Below are positions 24,253 through 35,490 of a DNA stretch of 64,000 bases, in pieces; position 1 is the first letter of the stretch; each line of letters begins with the position of its first letter. The stretch lies in the NCBI GenBank assembly GCA_029204225.1, contig CM055108.1:5068806-5132805 (forward strand), written 5' to 3'. Under the pieces are notes generated by a model. That model was not told the DNA's origin, ran no database searches, and saw nothing but the letters and a program-made list of their open reading frames with translations. The translations under genes were made by a program, and so were the position numbers. Source of the stretch: Diphasiastrum complanatum (lineage: Eukaryota > Streptophyta > Lycopodiopsida > Lycopodiales > Lycopodiaceae).

Positions 24253-25927
24253 TCAAGAGCATACATAGCAGAAGAGCCTATGTATAACTATGCTGATCCA
24301 AAAGGTACGACCTGGAATTTTTTCTGGATTATAGCCCAGCAGGGACATCCTTTCTGCTCGATAGAGAGCTATCCCATAACTAGAGTAAGTCGTCCTTGTC
24401 CGCTTCCACTCATCAAAGGTGATGCCTACTGCGCCGGGTAGCATCATGTAATCCACACGCCATTGCAATTCAATATTAAATGCATGTGGACATCACTTCT
24501 AGAATCATTCAGCAAATGCACGGAATCTTTCAGCACATACCTTCGACTGATTACGACGTGTTCACTTTGGCTATGTAGATGCAGTTGCCAAATCCTGAGT
24601 TTGCAACTCAGCAGCCAGCTTCTGATCTTCCAATTGTTGCTTGAAATTTGACAGCTCCTATTCGAGCTTGTCGATCTTTGCGACTGCCTCCAAATATTCG
24701 GGATGGTCTAAGGCTCCAGAGCAGGCAGGCACAACTTGGATTTGTTGTGTGAGGTCATCAATGAGGAGCAGGGCCTGAAGGTATTCTTCATGTGAGTCGG
24801 GCCTGCTGCAAGATGGGGTGGCTTCACTAGACAGAAATCTGGTTTCTGAGTTGACAATCTCCATAGTAAGCTTTTAGTGGTACTTCTCAAACTCATAGAC
24901 TTAAACCACTAAGTTCTTGGCTCTCTCTGTCATGGTATGAAACCATTAAGGCTGATCGTCTGGTTCATATTCATCTTCAACATGTGCCCTAGTGTCACTT
25001 CAGCAGCTGCTCATGCCTTTTCTGATGTGTCGGATTGAGTTGCATCATCATCCGAGGTAGATGCACTCTGCTGCTTATGGGATGTGGAAGCAGATGCTAG
25101 CTTTGAAGGATCAGCAGCAACAGTAGTAGCAGCAGCTCCATCTATATCCATAGCCACGACTGGAAGTGTATCTGATTGGGATGGTGCAACATCAATCTCC
25201 ATAGTAGTGGTAGCTGCTACTTCGACTGCTGGTGCAACATCTGATGTAACTAGGATAGGAACAGTCAGGAGGATGGAAAGATCAATAGGTTTTGGAGCCA
25301 ATATCCTTCCCGTCAGCATGGTTTTCTCTTGCGCAGTCAGAATTTCAAAATGAGCACACAATTAAAAAACATGTGCTCCAACTCCAAAAAACTTTTGGTG
25401 TTTAATCCACCGCAAAAAAGCCTTGTATGTAATAGCACCGAAACAAACTAGATTACCCGCTAGCGCATCCAATATATAGCCAAAATTCTAGACCGAAATT
25501 GTTGCATCCGCTTCCGTCAAAAATATTGCTTGATTGGCATATTTATAGAACAACTTAAAGGTGGTATCTCTGATCATCGAGATTTTGTACCCCTTCGTGG
25601 GAACAAAGCAATTGTTCAGAAAATGGGTCACTTCATCCACAGAATCTTTGATCGTAGAAACAATCCGAGGGCTGTGCAGAACAGGTCTTTAGTGATCGTG
25701 AAAAATTTGTCTCACACATGTACTTTGAAGTCCACCTTAGAGATTGAGTGGATGGAGTTCACAAATTCAGTACTAACTTCAGATAGGATGATGGAAGGAT
25801 CCACTTTCAAATCACCCAACCTGCATCGATCCAAAAAGGACTGGATGGATGCCAGGTGGATTCATGCGCGTGCTTTCCAAATAATAGTAGAGCTAGAGCT
25901 CGATCCAGAAGCCATTGCGTCAATCCT
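24253..25927 (-). pseudogene. Unrecognised long reading frame with coiled coil, broken
   Basis: Read from the minus strand at about 25927: MASGSSSSSTIIWKARA, a stop, then coding-like sequence (SLDRCRLGDLKVDPS-type, VNSIHSISKVDFKV) to a frameshift near 25640. It continues with YKISMIRDTTFKLFYKYANQ, LDALAGNLVCFGAITYKAF and an Ala/Thr/Ser-rich stretch in 25011-25361. Then comes a heptad-like segment (LEDQKLAAELQTQDLATAS) near 24590-24680, and a final open run to 24253 (LQWRVDYMMLPGAVGITFDE). At least five stops and one frameshift interrupt it. The product would have been about 550 residues. I do not recognise the family. The Ser-rich start resembles the frame at 9640, but the rest does not visibly match. 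It may be an extra ORF of a Gypsy-type element or a host gene relic. Confidence 0.5.
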
Positions 25928-27690
25928 ATAATGTACTACTTTTGTGTTTCATTGACCAACCAACTCTGTAGATTTATAGATAGTGAGCCATTCCTTTGGA
26001 TGCTTTGAAAGCCATTGGCAAACTCTATCTGTAATCTGTTTTGACAGTCATTGGTGAGATTGTCACATTCACTGAGTCTAGCCATAGTTCTGTCACATAG
26101 AAGTTAGCTCTGTAGGTCCCAGCCTGCAGTTTCTTCTTCTTTGCTATCTGTGACTGACCTCAAGTTTCTTCCTGTGTGGAAAGATCCACCCAGTGACCAC
26201 TAGTTTGTTGCCTCTTGCTTTTGCTCCCTATCCCTCCTCGCTGCCTGCGACCTCCTCCTCTGGCCACGATCCCTGCCTGCGTGGAAAAGCTTACTAGCGA
26301 CCTTTGTGGCCCGCTCCCTACCTTCCTGATCTGTAGGGCTGTTGTCTATGGCCACCCCATCCTTGCTTACGATTTAATCCATGCTATCTATGCCTTCCAT
26401 GACCCTGTTTGTGGTGTCTCGTTCCCTAATTCTACCTGCGGTTTAGCCCTAACCTAATTTGCTCCCCATCCCTACTCCTGTCTGTGTCCAATACTGTGGT
26501 CCATGCCTTCAGTTTGGTGCCCTGATTTTCCAGTTGTGTGGCTAGTCCTTGTGAATGCCCAGTCGTCCAATTGTGATCTGTGATCAATCTCAAATGTGAA
26601 GACTCTATACATCGCTAGAAATTTGACTGTTGTTGATCAAGGAACAACCAAAGCATCGTTATCTACCAATTCTAAACAACTCATACTAAGCCTTGAACCT
26701 TTATACGAAATCACTAGTCGGCGAGGGGGACTTTCAGCCTGTCCATCAGTGGTCAAGAAGGCCATTTCATTGTCCTAATAATTGTTGACTCTAAAATCGA
26801 TTCAAGATTTGGGAATTAACCCTTTGCCTCAGACGTTTGTTTGACGAGTTAAAAATGTCCGATATTTACAAAGGCAATTCTGTTGCATCCGAAAGGGAGT
26901 TTAGTGTCTATAGTATCTTCTGGCTACTTTGACATATTTGGTGAGGGCTGATAAGTAGAAGTTATACCCTTGTCTGTTCATTTCGAGCCCCTGTGTGAAA
27001 AGAAGAAACTCTTTCCCTATTGTGGGCAATTGTCCTCCTATACTCCTGCGTTGTGACCATTCCATATTCTTATGCTTGGGTATTTAGTGATCCTACTTTA
27101 TTATATATATATATATACTAAGCATGAGCTAGTTGTAGTGTAGATTGATAAAATAGCTAAGCTATAACAATCTCAAAATATTGGGGTGGTGAATTATAAA
27201 GGAGCATTATTCATACCTTCAAAAGAGTTGATTTTCTCAAGTTAATCTCTTAAATCAATAACCTGCATGCGGGTTCGATTAAAAACCCCACCGACAACCC
27301 TTTTTTTGGTTGATCATCATTGTCCGGATTATGGCTAATCAAGATCTAATCCTATTTTACCTCACTCGTTAAGTGAATTTTAGCTCATATACGAGTCATG
27401 CTTGTACGTCTCATCGGTATCTCAAAAGCCAGAGCTTACACGCGTGACCCCTTGACCAATTCAAAGTTCCTTAGACTTTCTGAAAATTGTCAGTAGACCG
27501 TTAGGAATTTGCCTTGCCGATTGCCATTGAAAGTGCCTGTGAGCATGAACGGCCTTATTTTCGACTCCATACCCAATGGAGCTTTAGCTGTAATTGTGGT
27601 ACAGACCAACTTCCGTTAGCATTTCTTTAGATTGTCACGGTCTATTTGGGGGTCGTATTATAATCCTTCAAACACTACTCAAGTTAAGAT
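25928..27690. other. No recognisable gene
   Basis: Scattered short open frames without domain signals. A (TA)n run lies near 27103-27117. 26215-26457 is a C-rich open stretch of 80 codons with no known motif. Confidence 0.45.
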
Positions 27691-28420
27691 ACCAAATTTT
27701 GTCCAGGACATACTTGACATAGGGATTCATATCATACTTGAAGAAGCAATTAGAGCATGCTTGACAAAGGAATCATATTATACCTAACTCGAGCAGTGCT
27801 AGAGTTAGACACCAAATGTTGTTTGTATTATACAATCCAAAAATTAATCAATTTAATCACTTTGCTCATTCTAGATAAATATACTTTGCTCATTGTAGCT
27901 TAATATATTTCTAAATTCTTGTCATGAAAACCCAGCAAAAATCTAGTCTAACTTGAGCACTGGTCGAGTTAGATGCAAATTCAGTCCATCCTAAACTCAT
28001 GTGTAATCAAATTTGGGCAATTCTTGGGTAGCAAGCAATCTTCTAACTTTCTCAAGAAAGATTGGTTATACTAGTTTATGGTAGACCTAGTACTTTGCTC
28101 ATTGTATATAAAACTTATGTTATGAAGTGATCATAACCATTATGTTGCAAACAATCCAATATCATATGTCCACAAAGTCTTCAGAGCATACCTCTAACTT
28201 GAGCAGTGCTCGAGTTAGACACAAAATTTTGTCCAGAGTATCCACTCCTGACAAAGGGATTCATATCATACCTGACAAAGCAATTAGAGCATGCTTGACA
28301 AAGGAATCATGGCATACCTAACTTGAGCACACCAAATGTTGTTTGTATTATACAATTCAAACATTAATCAATTTAACCACTTTGCTCATTGTAGATAAGA
28401 CCTGTGTTATGACGTGATCA
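27691..28420. repeat. Direct repeat (534-bp offset) with a 25-bp palindromic motif, three full copies
   Basis: About 190 bp around AATTAGAGCATGCTTGACAA recur 534 bp apart (27751 and 28285). The motif CTAACTTGAGCAGTGCTCGAGTTAG or a close variant occurs at 27784-27808, 27948-27972 and 28194-28218, with a half copy at 28318. Each is a near-perfect palindrome: 12-bp arms around one base. Confidence 0.85.
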
Positions 28421-28489
28421 TAACCATTATGTTACTAGATAATATGCCTGAAAGATTTTGGTATTAGTAGCTTAATATACTCTTTGATC

Positions 28490-29562
28490 AAACAGACTCT
28501 CTAGCGCATTACAGTCGTTTGTTGTATATCCGTAAAGCATGCTCTAAAGAACTGTCTTAAAACCATCTTATTCGTCTGTCGCGAATACTTTCTTTTCGGC
28601 ACTCAAATAACGACTATCTTTGGTACAGTCTAGCACGATCATTGAATAAAGCTGTATGTATACATATGAGATGACAGTCCCTGTCTGAAGAATTGAGTCT
28701 TTGATCTGTGTTCCTGATTGTAATTGACATAAGTTTCTAACGTGCTCTAAAACTATTCATGTCCTTTAACCATTAATTTGGACTTAAGTTGTTGAGGACT
28801 TCTGTCTAGAAACGAACAGTTCGCGAACACGATTAATCATTAGAGGAGTTCTAAATCCAAAAAATACCCTTTGTCAAAATTCTTTTTATATTTTTTCTCA
28901 ATTTTTTCTTACACATGGACCAATCAAAACACTCAAATTTGAAATCTACGTAACGTAACTTTTTGAGTCCACATTTTGATTCCAGACTAAAAATGACATA
29001 ACTTTTTAGTGATAAGTCTGAATTTAGTGAAGTTTAGTGCATTGGAAAGCGCTCAAAAAGGGCTTTCCAATGATATGTTACATGACATACTTATGAGCTA
29101 TGATTAAAAGTTATGGAAGTCAAAAGTATTAGTGTTATAATATTTTAATAATATAAACTACATCTTGCACGAATTTTTAAAGGGTCTTTTTGAAGCTCAA
29201 AACTCCCCTAATGCTATTGTCTACACAACCACGAATACATTGAACATTTTTCAACTCTTTGTTGACGCCTTAATCAGCCAGAGTGTAGTACTGCTTTACT
29301 ACTCTGATAACATCTCATCTATAGAACACGTTTCATTCGATTTGATAGAGGCCAAATTGTTGTTTTGAAATTATTAATATTACATTCCCCAAACACAAGT
29401 AATACTGGTTACTTTCTAATGTCTGTCAATAACCAGAATAACACTTGAAACCACTTATCATAAATTGTACCAAATACATAACTTTCTAACGCTGTCCCTT
29501 GTGGGAACGACATTATTTACTACAAAATCTACATTAACCTTGTTGGTATAGTATGACATATA
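28490..29562 (+). repeat. LTR of an Athila/Tat-type element, interrupted by a MITE-like insert
   Basis: The stretch ends just before the tRNA-Asp-type PBS at 29571. Its sequence from 28490 to 28840 and from 29215 to 29368 is matched in reverse orientation at 56172-56705. The 28843-29208 segment is missing from that other copy and has the features of an inserted DNA element. GTGGGAACGACATT near 29502 resembles GTGGGAATGACACT at 56030. The LTR start is not determined. Confidence 0.65.
28843..29208. mobile_element. Candidate MITE (366 bp) nested in an LTR
   Basis: The outer 30 bp of the left and right ends are imperfect inverted repeats, 21 of 30 matching by eye, starting GAGGAGTT and GGGGAGTT. 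Both ends are flanked by TA (28841-28842, 29209-29210), the target duplication used by Tc1/mariner-type elements. The related LTR at 56172-56705 lacks exactly this stretch and reads on from ATTAATTAATTG to TCTGCAC. Inside, 29040-29050 and 29062-29072 form an 11-bp perfect hairpin (CATTGGAAAGC). No coding capacity is visible, so the element would depend on a transposase elsewhere. Confidence 0.7.
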
Positions 29563-29570
29563 CCAATTTT

Positions 29571-29588
29571 TGGCACCGTTGCTGGGGA
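29571..29588 (+). other. Primer binding site, tRNA-Asp type
   Basis: TGGCACCGTTGCTGGGGA, two substitutions from the usual GGCGCCGTTGCCGGGGA core. It is followed after about 50 bp by a gag-like start codon. Confidence 0.8.
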
Positions 29589-29640
29589 TAGCTTAGGAAA
29601 GTTATAAGAAATCTGCCACATCCATCTCCATCTCTAGTGT

Positions 29641-29785
29641 ATGTCAGATAGAGAATCCCGATTAGAACGATACCGTAAGCTTAGAGAGGAATTTTTACAA
29701 AGACAGAGTGAGAGTACTAGTCAAAGAATTTCAGACGAAATCACTGCCCAATTGCTTGAGCTCCTAATTAGCTTTGGTATGGAGG
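29641..29785 (+). pseudogene. N-terminal start of a gag-like frame
   Basis: Opens with MSDRESRLERYRKLREEFLQ, a charged helical sequence 53 bp after the PBS, which is where gag of an Athila/Tat-type element begins. The family signal fades by about 29785. From 29830 the sequence belongs to a Copia pol fragment, so the gag was cut by a later rearrangement. Confidence 0.5.
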
Positions 29786-29824
29786 GTCCTACTTGGACAC
29801 TCCTTGGGACACATACTCTCCATG

Positions 29825-30118
29825 AAGTGTTTCACCTAAGTCTAAGATACCAAAATGGTATGAAAAGATCATGAAGGATGCAAAGCTAAATCAACCAGGA
29901 TCTAGCACATAAGAAAAAGTGAGAAGATGAACGTGGGAAAAGAAGCCTCCTGATCACTATCATGTGAACTATGCCCTAATGAGTGACATTTTGAAGTGTC
30001 GAGAGCCATCAACATTTGATGAGACAAAGGATCACAAAGAGTGGCAAAGGGCAATGGAAGAGGAGATTGAGTCCATCCATAGGCATGATACGTGAGAGCT
30101 AGTTGATCTACCACTCGT
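29825..30118 (+). pseudogene. Copia pol fragment, linker and start of RT
   Basis: The frame reads SPKSKIPKWYEKIMKDAKLN, a stop, then YALMSDILKCREPSTFDETK, EWQRAMEEEIESIHRHDT, a stop and ELVDLPLVN. This is the region between integrase and RT in Copia elements (compare WIKAMGEEMESIAKHSTW near 61815). It stops abruptly at an LTR fragment of opposite orientation. Confidence 0.75.
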
Positions 30119-30352
30119 AAATCTTGACAGGCAAAAAATGCAAAAAAGATGACATTGCATTTTTACATGTAATTCCTGATAGGCGAAAGATGCGACACTA
30201 TATTCAAACTCCATGTATTTCTAAAGACTGTGTAAAAACACTTGTAAATCTGCCAACTGTGTAAAGACACAGAAAAATCCGCAGAACTGGATAAACAATG
30301 GATGAGGATTTAAACCAATTAGTCGATTAGTAAGAAGGAGAATAATCCAGCA
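30119..30352 (-). repeat. LTR fragment of the family at 1-597
   Basis: Aligns by eye with about 290-597 and lacks an internal piece. The minus strand starts TGCTGGATTATTC, matching the TGTTGGATTATTC start. It abuts a plus-strand pol fragment, so the two are not one element. Confidence 0.75.
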
Positions 30353-30950
30353 AGCTAGATAATGAGAGAGAGAGAGATGAGAGAGAGTGAAAAAGCAAAG
30401 AGCCATGCGAAGGTCCAAGCCCTTCAGGTTCAACTCAACAAAGCCAATCTGGCGGCTCAACAACAAAATCAGCTCATTCTCAATGTCAAAGCAGAGCTTT
30501 ATGCGGAAAAGACAGCCCGCCGGCAGACCTACTAATCATATCGTCAGCACCTGGTGCTAAAATCTAGGGAGCCAGAGCTGGAACAAGAGGCCCTCAAAGC
30601 CAACGAGCGATCTCTCAAGGATTAGATTTACACCTTGGAGCGCAACGTCTCCAGGGAGAAATCAATGGCAGTGCAAGCCTAGGAAAACTTTTTTGTCCAA
30701 CAAGCAGCCCTAGAGCTCAAGGTTCAGCAGACAAAGCAAGAGTCGCAGGCAATTCAAGCTGCACTAGATCAAGTGGTTGCTATTGTAGAAGAATGAACAC
30801 CGATTGAACAGAAACTCCGAAAGAAGAGAGCCGAGTACTACAAGGATATCTCAACTTGGTCGATCTATAAGGGTCACAAAAATCTCAAGAGGTCGTGCTC
30901 ACTACCAGAGATATCGAGGTGACTTTCCTATGCACCACACTCCAAGAAGA
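30353..30950 (+). pseudogene. Unrecognised coiled-coil frame, broken by stops
   Basis: One frame reads SEKAKSHAKVQALQVQLNKA, QQQNQLILNVKAELYAEKTA, then stops at about 30535, 30622, 30678 and 30795, with coding-like sequence between each (LELKVQQTKQESQAIQAALD, KRAEYYKDISTW). The content is rich in A, E, K, L and Q with heptad spacing, so a long coiled coil is predicted. The end near 30880 (YKDISTWSIYKGHKNLKRS) is not low-complexity. Gag proteins of plant Gypsy elements or kinesin-like and myosin-like host genes have such stretches; I cannot choose between them. Confidence 0.5.
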
Positions 30951-31821
30951 TGAGTAGGCTCTCAAAGATGTGGATGACGAACTGAAAATGCAGTTTGCCA
31001 CCATGCTAAAGTTTTTCACTGCTCTACATGATAATTTACCTGTTATTTTTTAGTATCTTATTAGACTAACTTTGAATCATTTTTCTCTGCCATTCCCAGC
31101 TCCCCCTCTCTCAAATTCTAATATTCTTTGCATTTATCAACTTCCTTCAGAGTCCAAGTTAAGGATCTACTTCTACGATGTTTTTGGGAGTCCTCTGCTC
31201 CTCTATCTTGATGGCATGTGTGTCAATATCACTTTTTCTCAAAATCGACACTTCCAATTGGAGCTAGAACATATACAAGATCCCCCTCTCTTCATTCCAC
31301 TCATGTTTATCCCTTCACCTTTACAAAAAATGCAGATACGATACGTGCCAGATACAAGCCTGCAGGATTACTAGAGAAGCCATCAGACACCTCGTAGAGC
31401 ACATTAAGCACTGTCACATGACCGCCACCATCCTTCTAGATGCCCTCTACCTTGTCTACAATGAGCTCTACGCTATCTATTTTGTAGATGCCTTTGTGCA
31501 TTGATTTTTTTTTCTTTCAGACAGATTGTCAATAATAGGTTCAAAACCTTCATAGATTGTAGTTAGCTTTGTGAAGCATGCGGTTATGTCCACTATTGTT
31601 TTGTGCTCACCTGCATTATTGACTTATAGACCCCCAACACACTTAGTAAGAACACTTGTACCCATAAAGGCTAGGGCGAGATTACTTACTATAACCCGAA
31701 GTGAATTACGAACAGACCTTTCTAGGAAAGAGATGATGAAAAGAGTGTCTGGCAGGTGAGTCCTAGTAAGGCCACTAAGTCTGAGGAGGTAGTACCTTCG
31801 ATATACAATGATCAACCCAAT
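30951..31821 (+). other. Possible coding remnants, unassigned
   Basis: 31072-31374 is open for 100 codons, and 31380-31500 reads AIRHLVEHIKHCHMTATILL and LYLVYNELYAIYFVDA in another frame, which looks like real protein. No family is recognised. It may continue the coiled-coil frame upstream. Confidence 0.35.
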
Positions 31822-32328
31822 TAATCCATATCCTTAGATGTAAACAATAATAGTGACTCAAAGTGGGAAGAAGTAGATGAAATAGTATGGACAGCCCCTA
31901 CAGATCAAACCCCTATATCAAAATTCCTAAACTCATTACAACAGGAAAATGAAAAGAAGCGCGAGTCTCTTATAACTAATGCATTCGATCAAGACTCATT
32001 TGATATCCAAAACTTTTTCGAATTTCAGAAAACCATGGTAGACAACCACACAAAAGTAGATTCTGCTACGAATAACCTTCACAAATCTTCCCAAGAAATC
32101 AATGAAATGCAAGACGATCCATTTCTTTGGGATCAAGAACTACCCAACTACATTAGTGATGAAGAATTTGAACATGAGGATGACATGACGAGAGGTTATG
32201 ACCTCGAATATTTTTCCTCAGATCCTACATATGAATGGCCAAACATACCAAAAAGAAACAAAGCAATAAACATTGACTTACGACATAGAACTGAAATTCG
32301 AGTTGATAATGAGATCGATACTGGATAG
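31822..32328 (+). pseudogene. Acidic open frame of unknown identity
   Basis: Open for about 168 codons, ending DNEIDTG at 32328. The ATG at 32035 is internal to the open run; coding-like sequence starts earlier (KWEEVDEIVWTAPTDQTPIS). The product is strongly acidic (YISDEEFEHEDDMTRGYDLE). A stop at about 31813 separates a further in-frame piece (EEVVPSIYNDQPN). It probably belongs to gag or a linker of an LTR element; no zinc knuckle or protease is visible. Confidence 0.45.
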
Positions 32329-32339
32329 ATGACATAAAA

Positions 32340-33576
32340 ATATCCACCCTTACCTTAAATGTCACATAGGGGTTAAGGGCAGAAGTAATTTTATGTATAA
32401 ATTTTGTCTGTTCATTTCTTTGTTTTGCTAGCTTTGTTGTTTGGTGACTTTTTGTTCATTCTAGATATTGAAAAAAAAAAGTGACATTCCTTGATGTGGA
32501 CTTTGTTGTATCCGCTAACTCTTGTTGAAATATAGAAATAGATAAGATGATTCAAATGTTAAATTGCACCTACCACCACAACGCATCATATAGACACAGT
32601 GTGCTTAAGCAATTTGTTACAAGCTTGAACAATTGCATCCACGTCTCTGCATTATGCATCAACTCTAGAAAAAAATATTTGGGCACATCCCTAGCATTGT
32701 TGTAGGGGCTTGTATGAGTGACTAGGTGCATAAATGGAATGGGTTTGAGAGAAAAAATTGGGATTAAAACAATGCAGTGGGGTGGGGAGTGAAACTAGGA
32801 ATATGTATATGAAGACTCAAGCGAAGGAGGACTTTAGCCCTGATTAGATCTGGCTATATCTATTGAGCAAACAAAAGAGTTGGACCTATAGCTGTCTGGA
32901 TAGATTTGAGATATCATCTTGATCCATTTGACACAAGTTATCATACACACTGGTGCGTCTACACTACCCACTATCAAGATAGAGAGAACAAAAAAAACAA
33001 AAAAAGGGCGCAAAAGATCCATATGACTTACCTACAGAAACTTACGATATTCTTAGAAAAAATAGTCCATTTTGGTGCTGTTCAAAAACCTTCCTTGAAT
33101 TTTCACATACAAGGTTTACTCACATTAGACACGCCATTGAGATTACATTCCTTTCCATAACTCCAAGATCTTGCATCTGCATGGCTCTCTATGCATGGGT
33201 CTAAAGATGGGCATATCTCGTAATACTACTAGTAATTTGGTGCATACGCCACAATAGGAACACATGGTTGGAATGTCTTATGAAAGAATGAAAGTACCAC
33301 ATGACTGACGTAGATAAACACCAAATACCTGAACTCACAATGTGATCGACAAAGGTTGTTTAGAACTGATCAGCCAAATTAGTATTCTATGTAATGGACC
33401 CTCCAAATTCACCTATAAGTTGGTTGAATTCGATTCATTCCTCACTTGTGCTAGTGAAGCTCTTCCCAATTTTTCCAACGACCAAAGCCTTCAAATCTTT
33501 CTGTACTATTTTCTGATATACACTCGCGTCTATTAGTTTCAGTTTCTATCCTTTTCCATCATGTCTTTCACAGATT
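32340..33576. other. No recognisable gene
   Basis: A purine-rich run AGGGGTTAAGGGCAG near 32369-32383 could be a polypurine tract, with an LTR after it. I found no matching LTR start. The rest probably includes the beginning of the LTR whose end is at 33694. Confidence 0.4.
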
Positions 33577-33694
33577 TCTGAACTATGCTATCGCTCTCAT
33601 GGGAACGAATCTACACATGACAGCCAACTTCATCTCCTTGATGCTAGATTGATTAGATCTGGGGTTGAGGATAGGCAAGGAAAGAAATCCACTA
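33577..33694 (+). repeat. LTR end, second copy of 22838-22955
   Basis: Shares CTATCGCTCTCATGGGA, CTAACTTCATCTC-like and GGCAAGGAAAGAAA segments with 22838-22955. It is followed directly by the Helitron fragment and not by a PBS, so it is a 3' or solo LTR end. Confidence 0.7.
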
Positions 33695-33696
33695 AT

Positions 33697-33890
33697 GTAT
33701 GGGACAACCCATCTATTGTCTAGCTCTATTCCATGTGCCTAAAGTTTTTCATCGTTGCCTCTACATCTATATGAATGGTCTCCATTCACCACTAATGTCT
33801 CATCAATAAAGCTCCTAGGATAGTTCTTTGAACACTTCCCATCTTTCATGCAAGAGGCACTTGGAAAAGACGCTTCATATGGACCATAAA
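33697..33890 (-). pseudogene. Helitron Rep/helicase fragment
   Basis: The minus strand reads ASCMKDGKCSKNYPRSFIDE and then, after a stop, AHGIELDNRWVVPY. Both are hallmarks of the Helitron Rep/helicase protein: a CMKDGKCSK-type block followed by LDNR[F/W]VVPYN. Helitrons are rolling-circle DNA transposons. Only about 65 codons remain, with one stop, and the fragment is cut by an LTR end on the left and Copia sequence on the right. No terminal hairpin was found. Confidence 0.75.
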
Positions 33891-33904
33891 TTAGGTTTTA
33901 CTCA

Positions 33905-35490
33905 CCTCATTATATCCAACAAATATACCATTCCTTGAAGATCGATCCTACTTGGGCCTATCATCTAGAGTTATGTGGACATAGCATGTGCATCCAAAAG
34001 CTCTAAGAAAGTTGACATTCGGCCTCCTCTTGAATAGCATCTCAAAAGGTGTCCTTCCATCCAAAATAGCACTTGGTCGCCTATTGCACAAGAAATTAGC
34101 ATACAACAAAGCTTGATCCCAAAATGGCTTATCAAGGTTAGCACTTAACATCATGGCTTTAGCACTTTCACATAAAGTCCTATTCTTCCTCTCAGCCACT
34201 CCATTTTGTTGTGGGATCCTTGGTGTTGAATACTCTCTCTTCATCCCATGCTCATCACAAAAGCCTTAAACTTGGTAGATATGTACTCTCCACCATTTTC
34301 ACTTCTTAAGCACTTGATCTTTGTGAAAAATTGGTTCTCCCTTGCATTCTTGAACTTAACAAACACATCATACACTTCATATTTGCTCTTTAGTAGATAG
34401 ATCCAACAAAATCAACTAAAATCATCAATGAAAGTAAAATACATCTTAGCTCCACTATTGCTAGTTGCAGTAATTCCATGATCATCCTAATGTACAATTT
34501 GAAAAGGCTTTGTAGATCTAGATGTAGATCTAGTATAAGGTAGTCTATGTGACTTTGACAAAGCACAAGATTCACAAACATGATTGATGCTACTAAGGAA
34601 CTTGAAAGAACAATCACAACTTGCTTCCTAGCCATTACCTCCAATGACTTGAAGTTGAGGTGCCCCATCCTTTTAAGCCAAACCTCTTGAATAGGTATTT
34701 GCTCTCTTGCAACACATCCAACTTAGTTAACAATAACACAAGCATCTAGTTTGAACAACTTCCCTTGCCTTTTACCTTTTGCAATCAAAATATCCTTCCT
34801 TTTGATCATACAAGCATCTCCATCAAACTCAATCTTGGGCCTTTACTTAGCAATTAACTCACACTAAGTAAATTCTTGGTAATAGATGGAATGAACAAAA
34901 CATCTTCCAAATGAACAATCCTATTTGTAGAGAGATAAATAGGAACTGTGCCAATCCCTTTGATTGCACACTCACCATCATTGGACGTGTAGACACCCTC
35001 TTGTCATCTCCATATGCAAACAAAGAAGTGAAGTACTCTTTGTAAAAAGTCATGTGTGAACTTGCTCCACTATCAATTCACCATGGATCTAGATCTCCAT
35101 CATAACAAGCATACATGAAGACATCACAAATGCATAGTCATTTGTATTTTGAACATCCAATCCATCCTCATCAAGAGTTAGATTACCTTGCTTGTCTCCT
35201 TGATCTCTCTTCTTCTTGTAGAACTCACTTGCAAAGTGTCCTTTGATGCCACAATAAAAGCATTTGGGCTTTGACCTATCTTTCCTTTTGCCATTTGAAG
35301 GAGCCTCCCCTTGATCTTGCCCTTTAGACCACTTGCTTTTGCTTTTGCTTTTGCTTTTGCCCTTGAATTTTCCCTTGATGAACATAGCCTCCTCTCCAAC
35401 TTGAGATGTTGATGAAGACCCACCTCTTGCTTGAAGCCTATATTCTTCATTGATAGTACATTGTATGAAGTGAGGGATGTCACTTTGAAG
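33905..35490 (-). pseudogene. Copia gag-pol fragment, decayed
   Basis: Read from 35490: end of gag (LQSDIPHFIQCTINEEYRLQ), a Lys/Ser-rich stretch, a zinc knuckle CFYCGIKGHFASEF whose last Cys is replaced by Phe, then a protease region with stops. GAG-pre-integrase (MGHLNFKSLEVMARKQ, near 34620-34668) and integrase (NGVAERKNRTLCESAKAMML, FWDQALLYANFLCNRRPSAI) follow, ending at the linker near 33905. RT and RNase H are missing. The gag end meets another gag head to head at about 35490. Confidence 0.85.
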
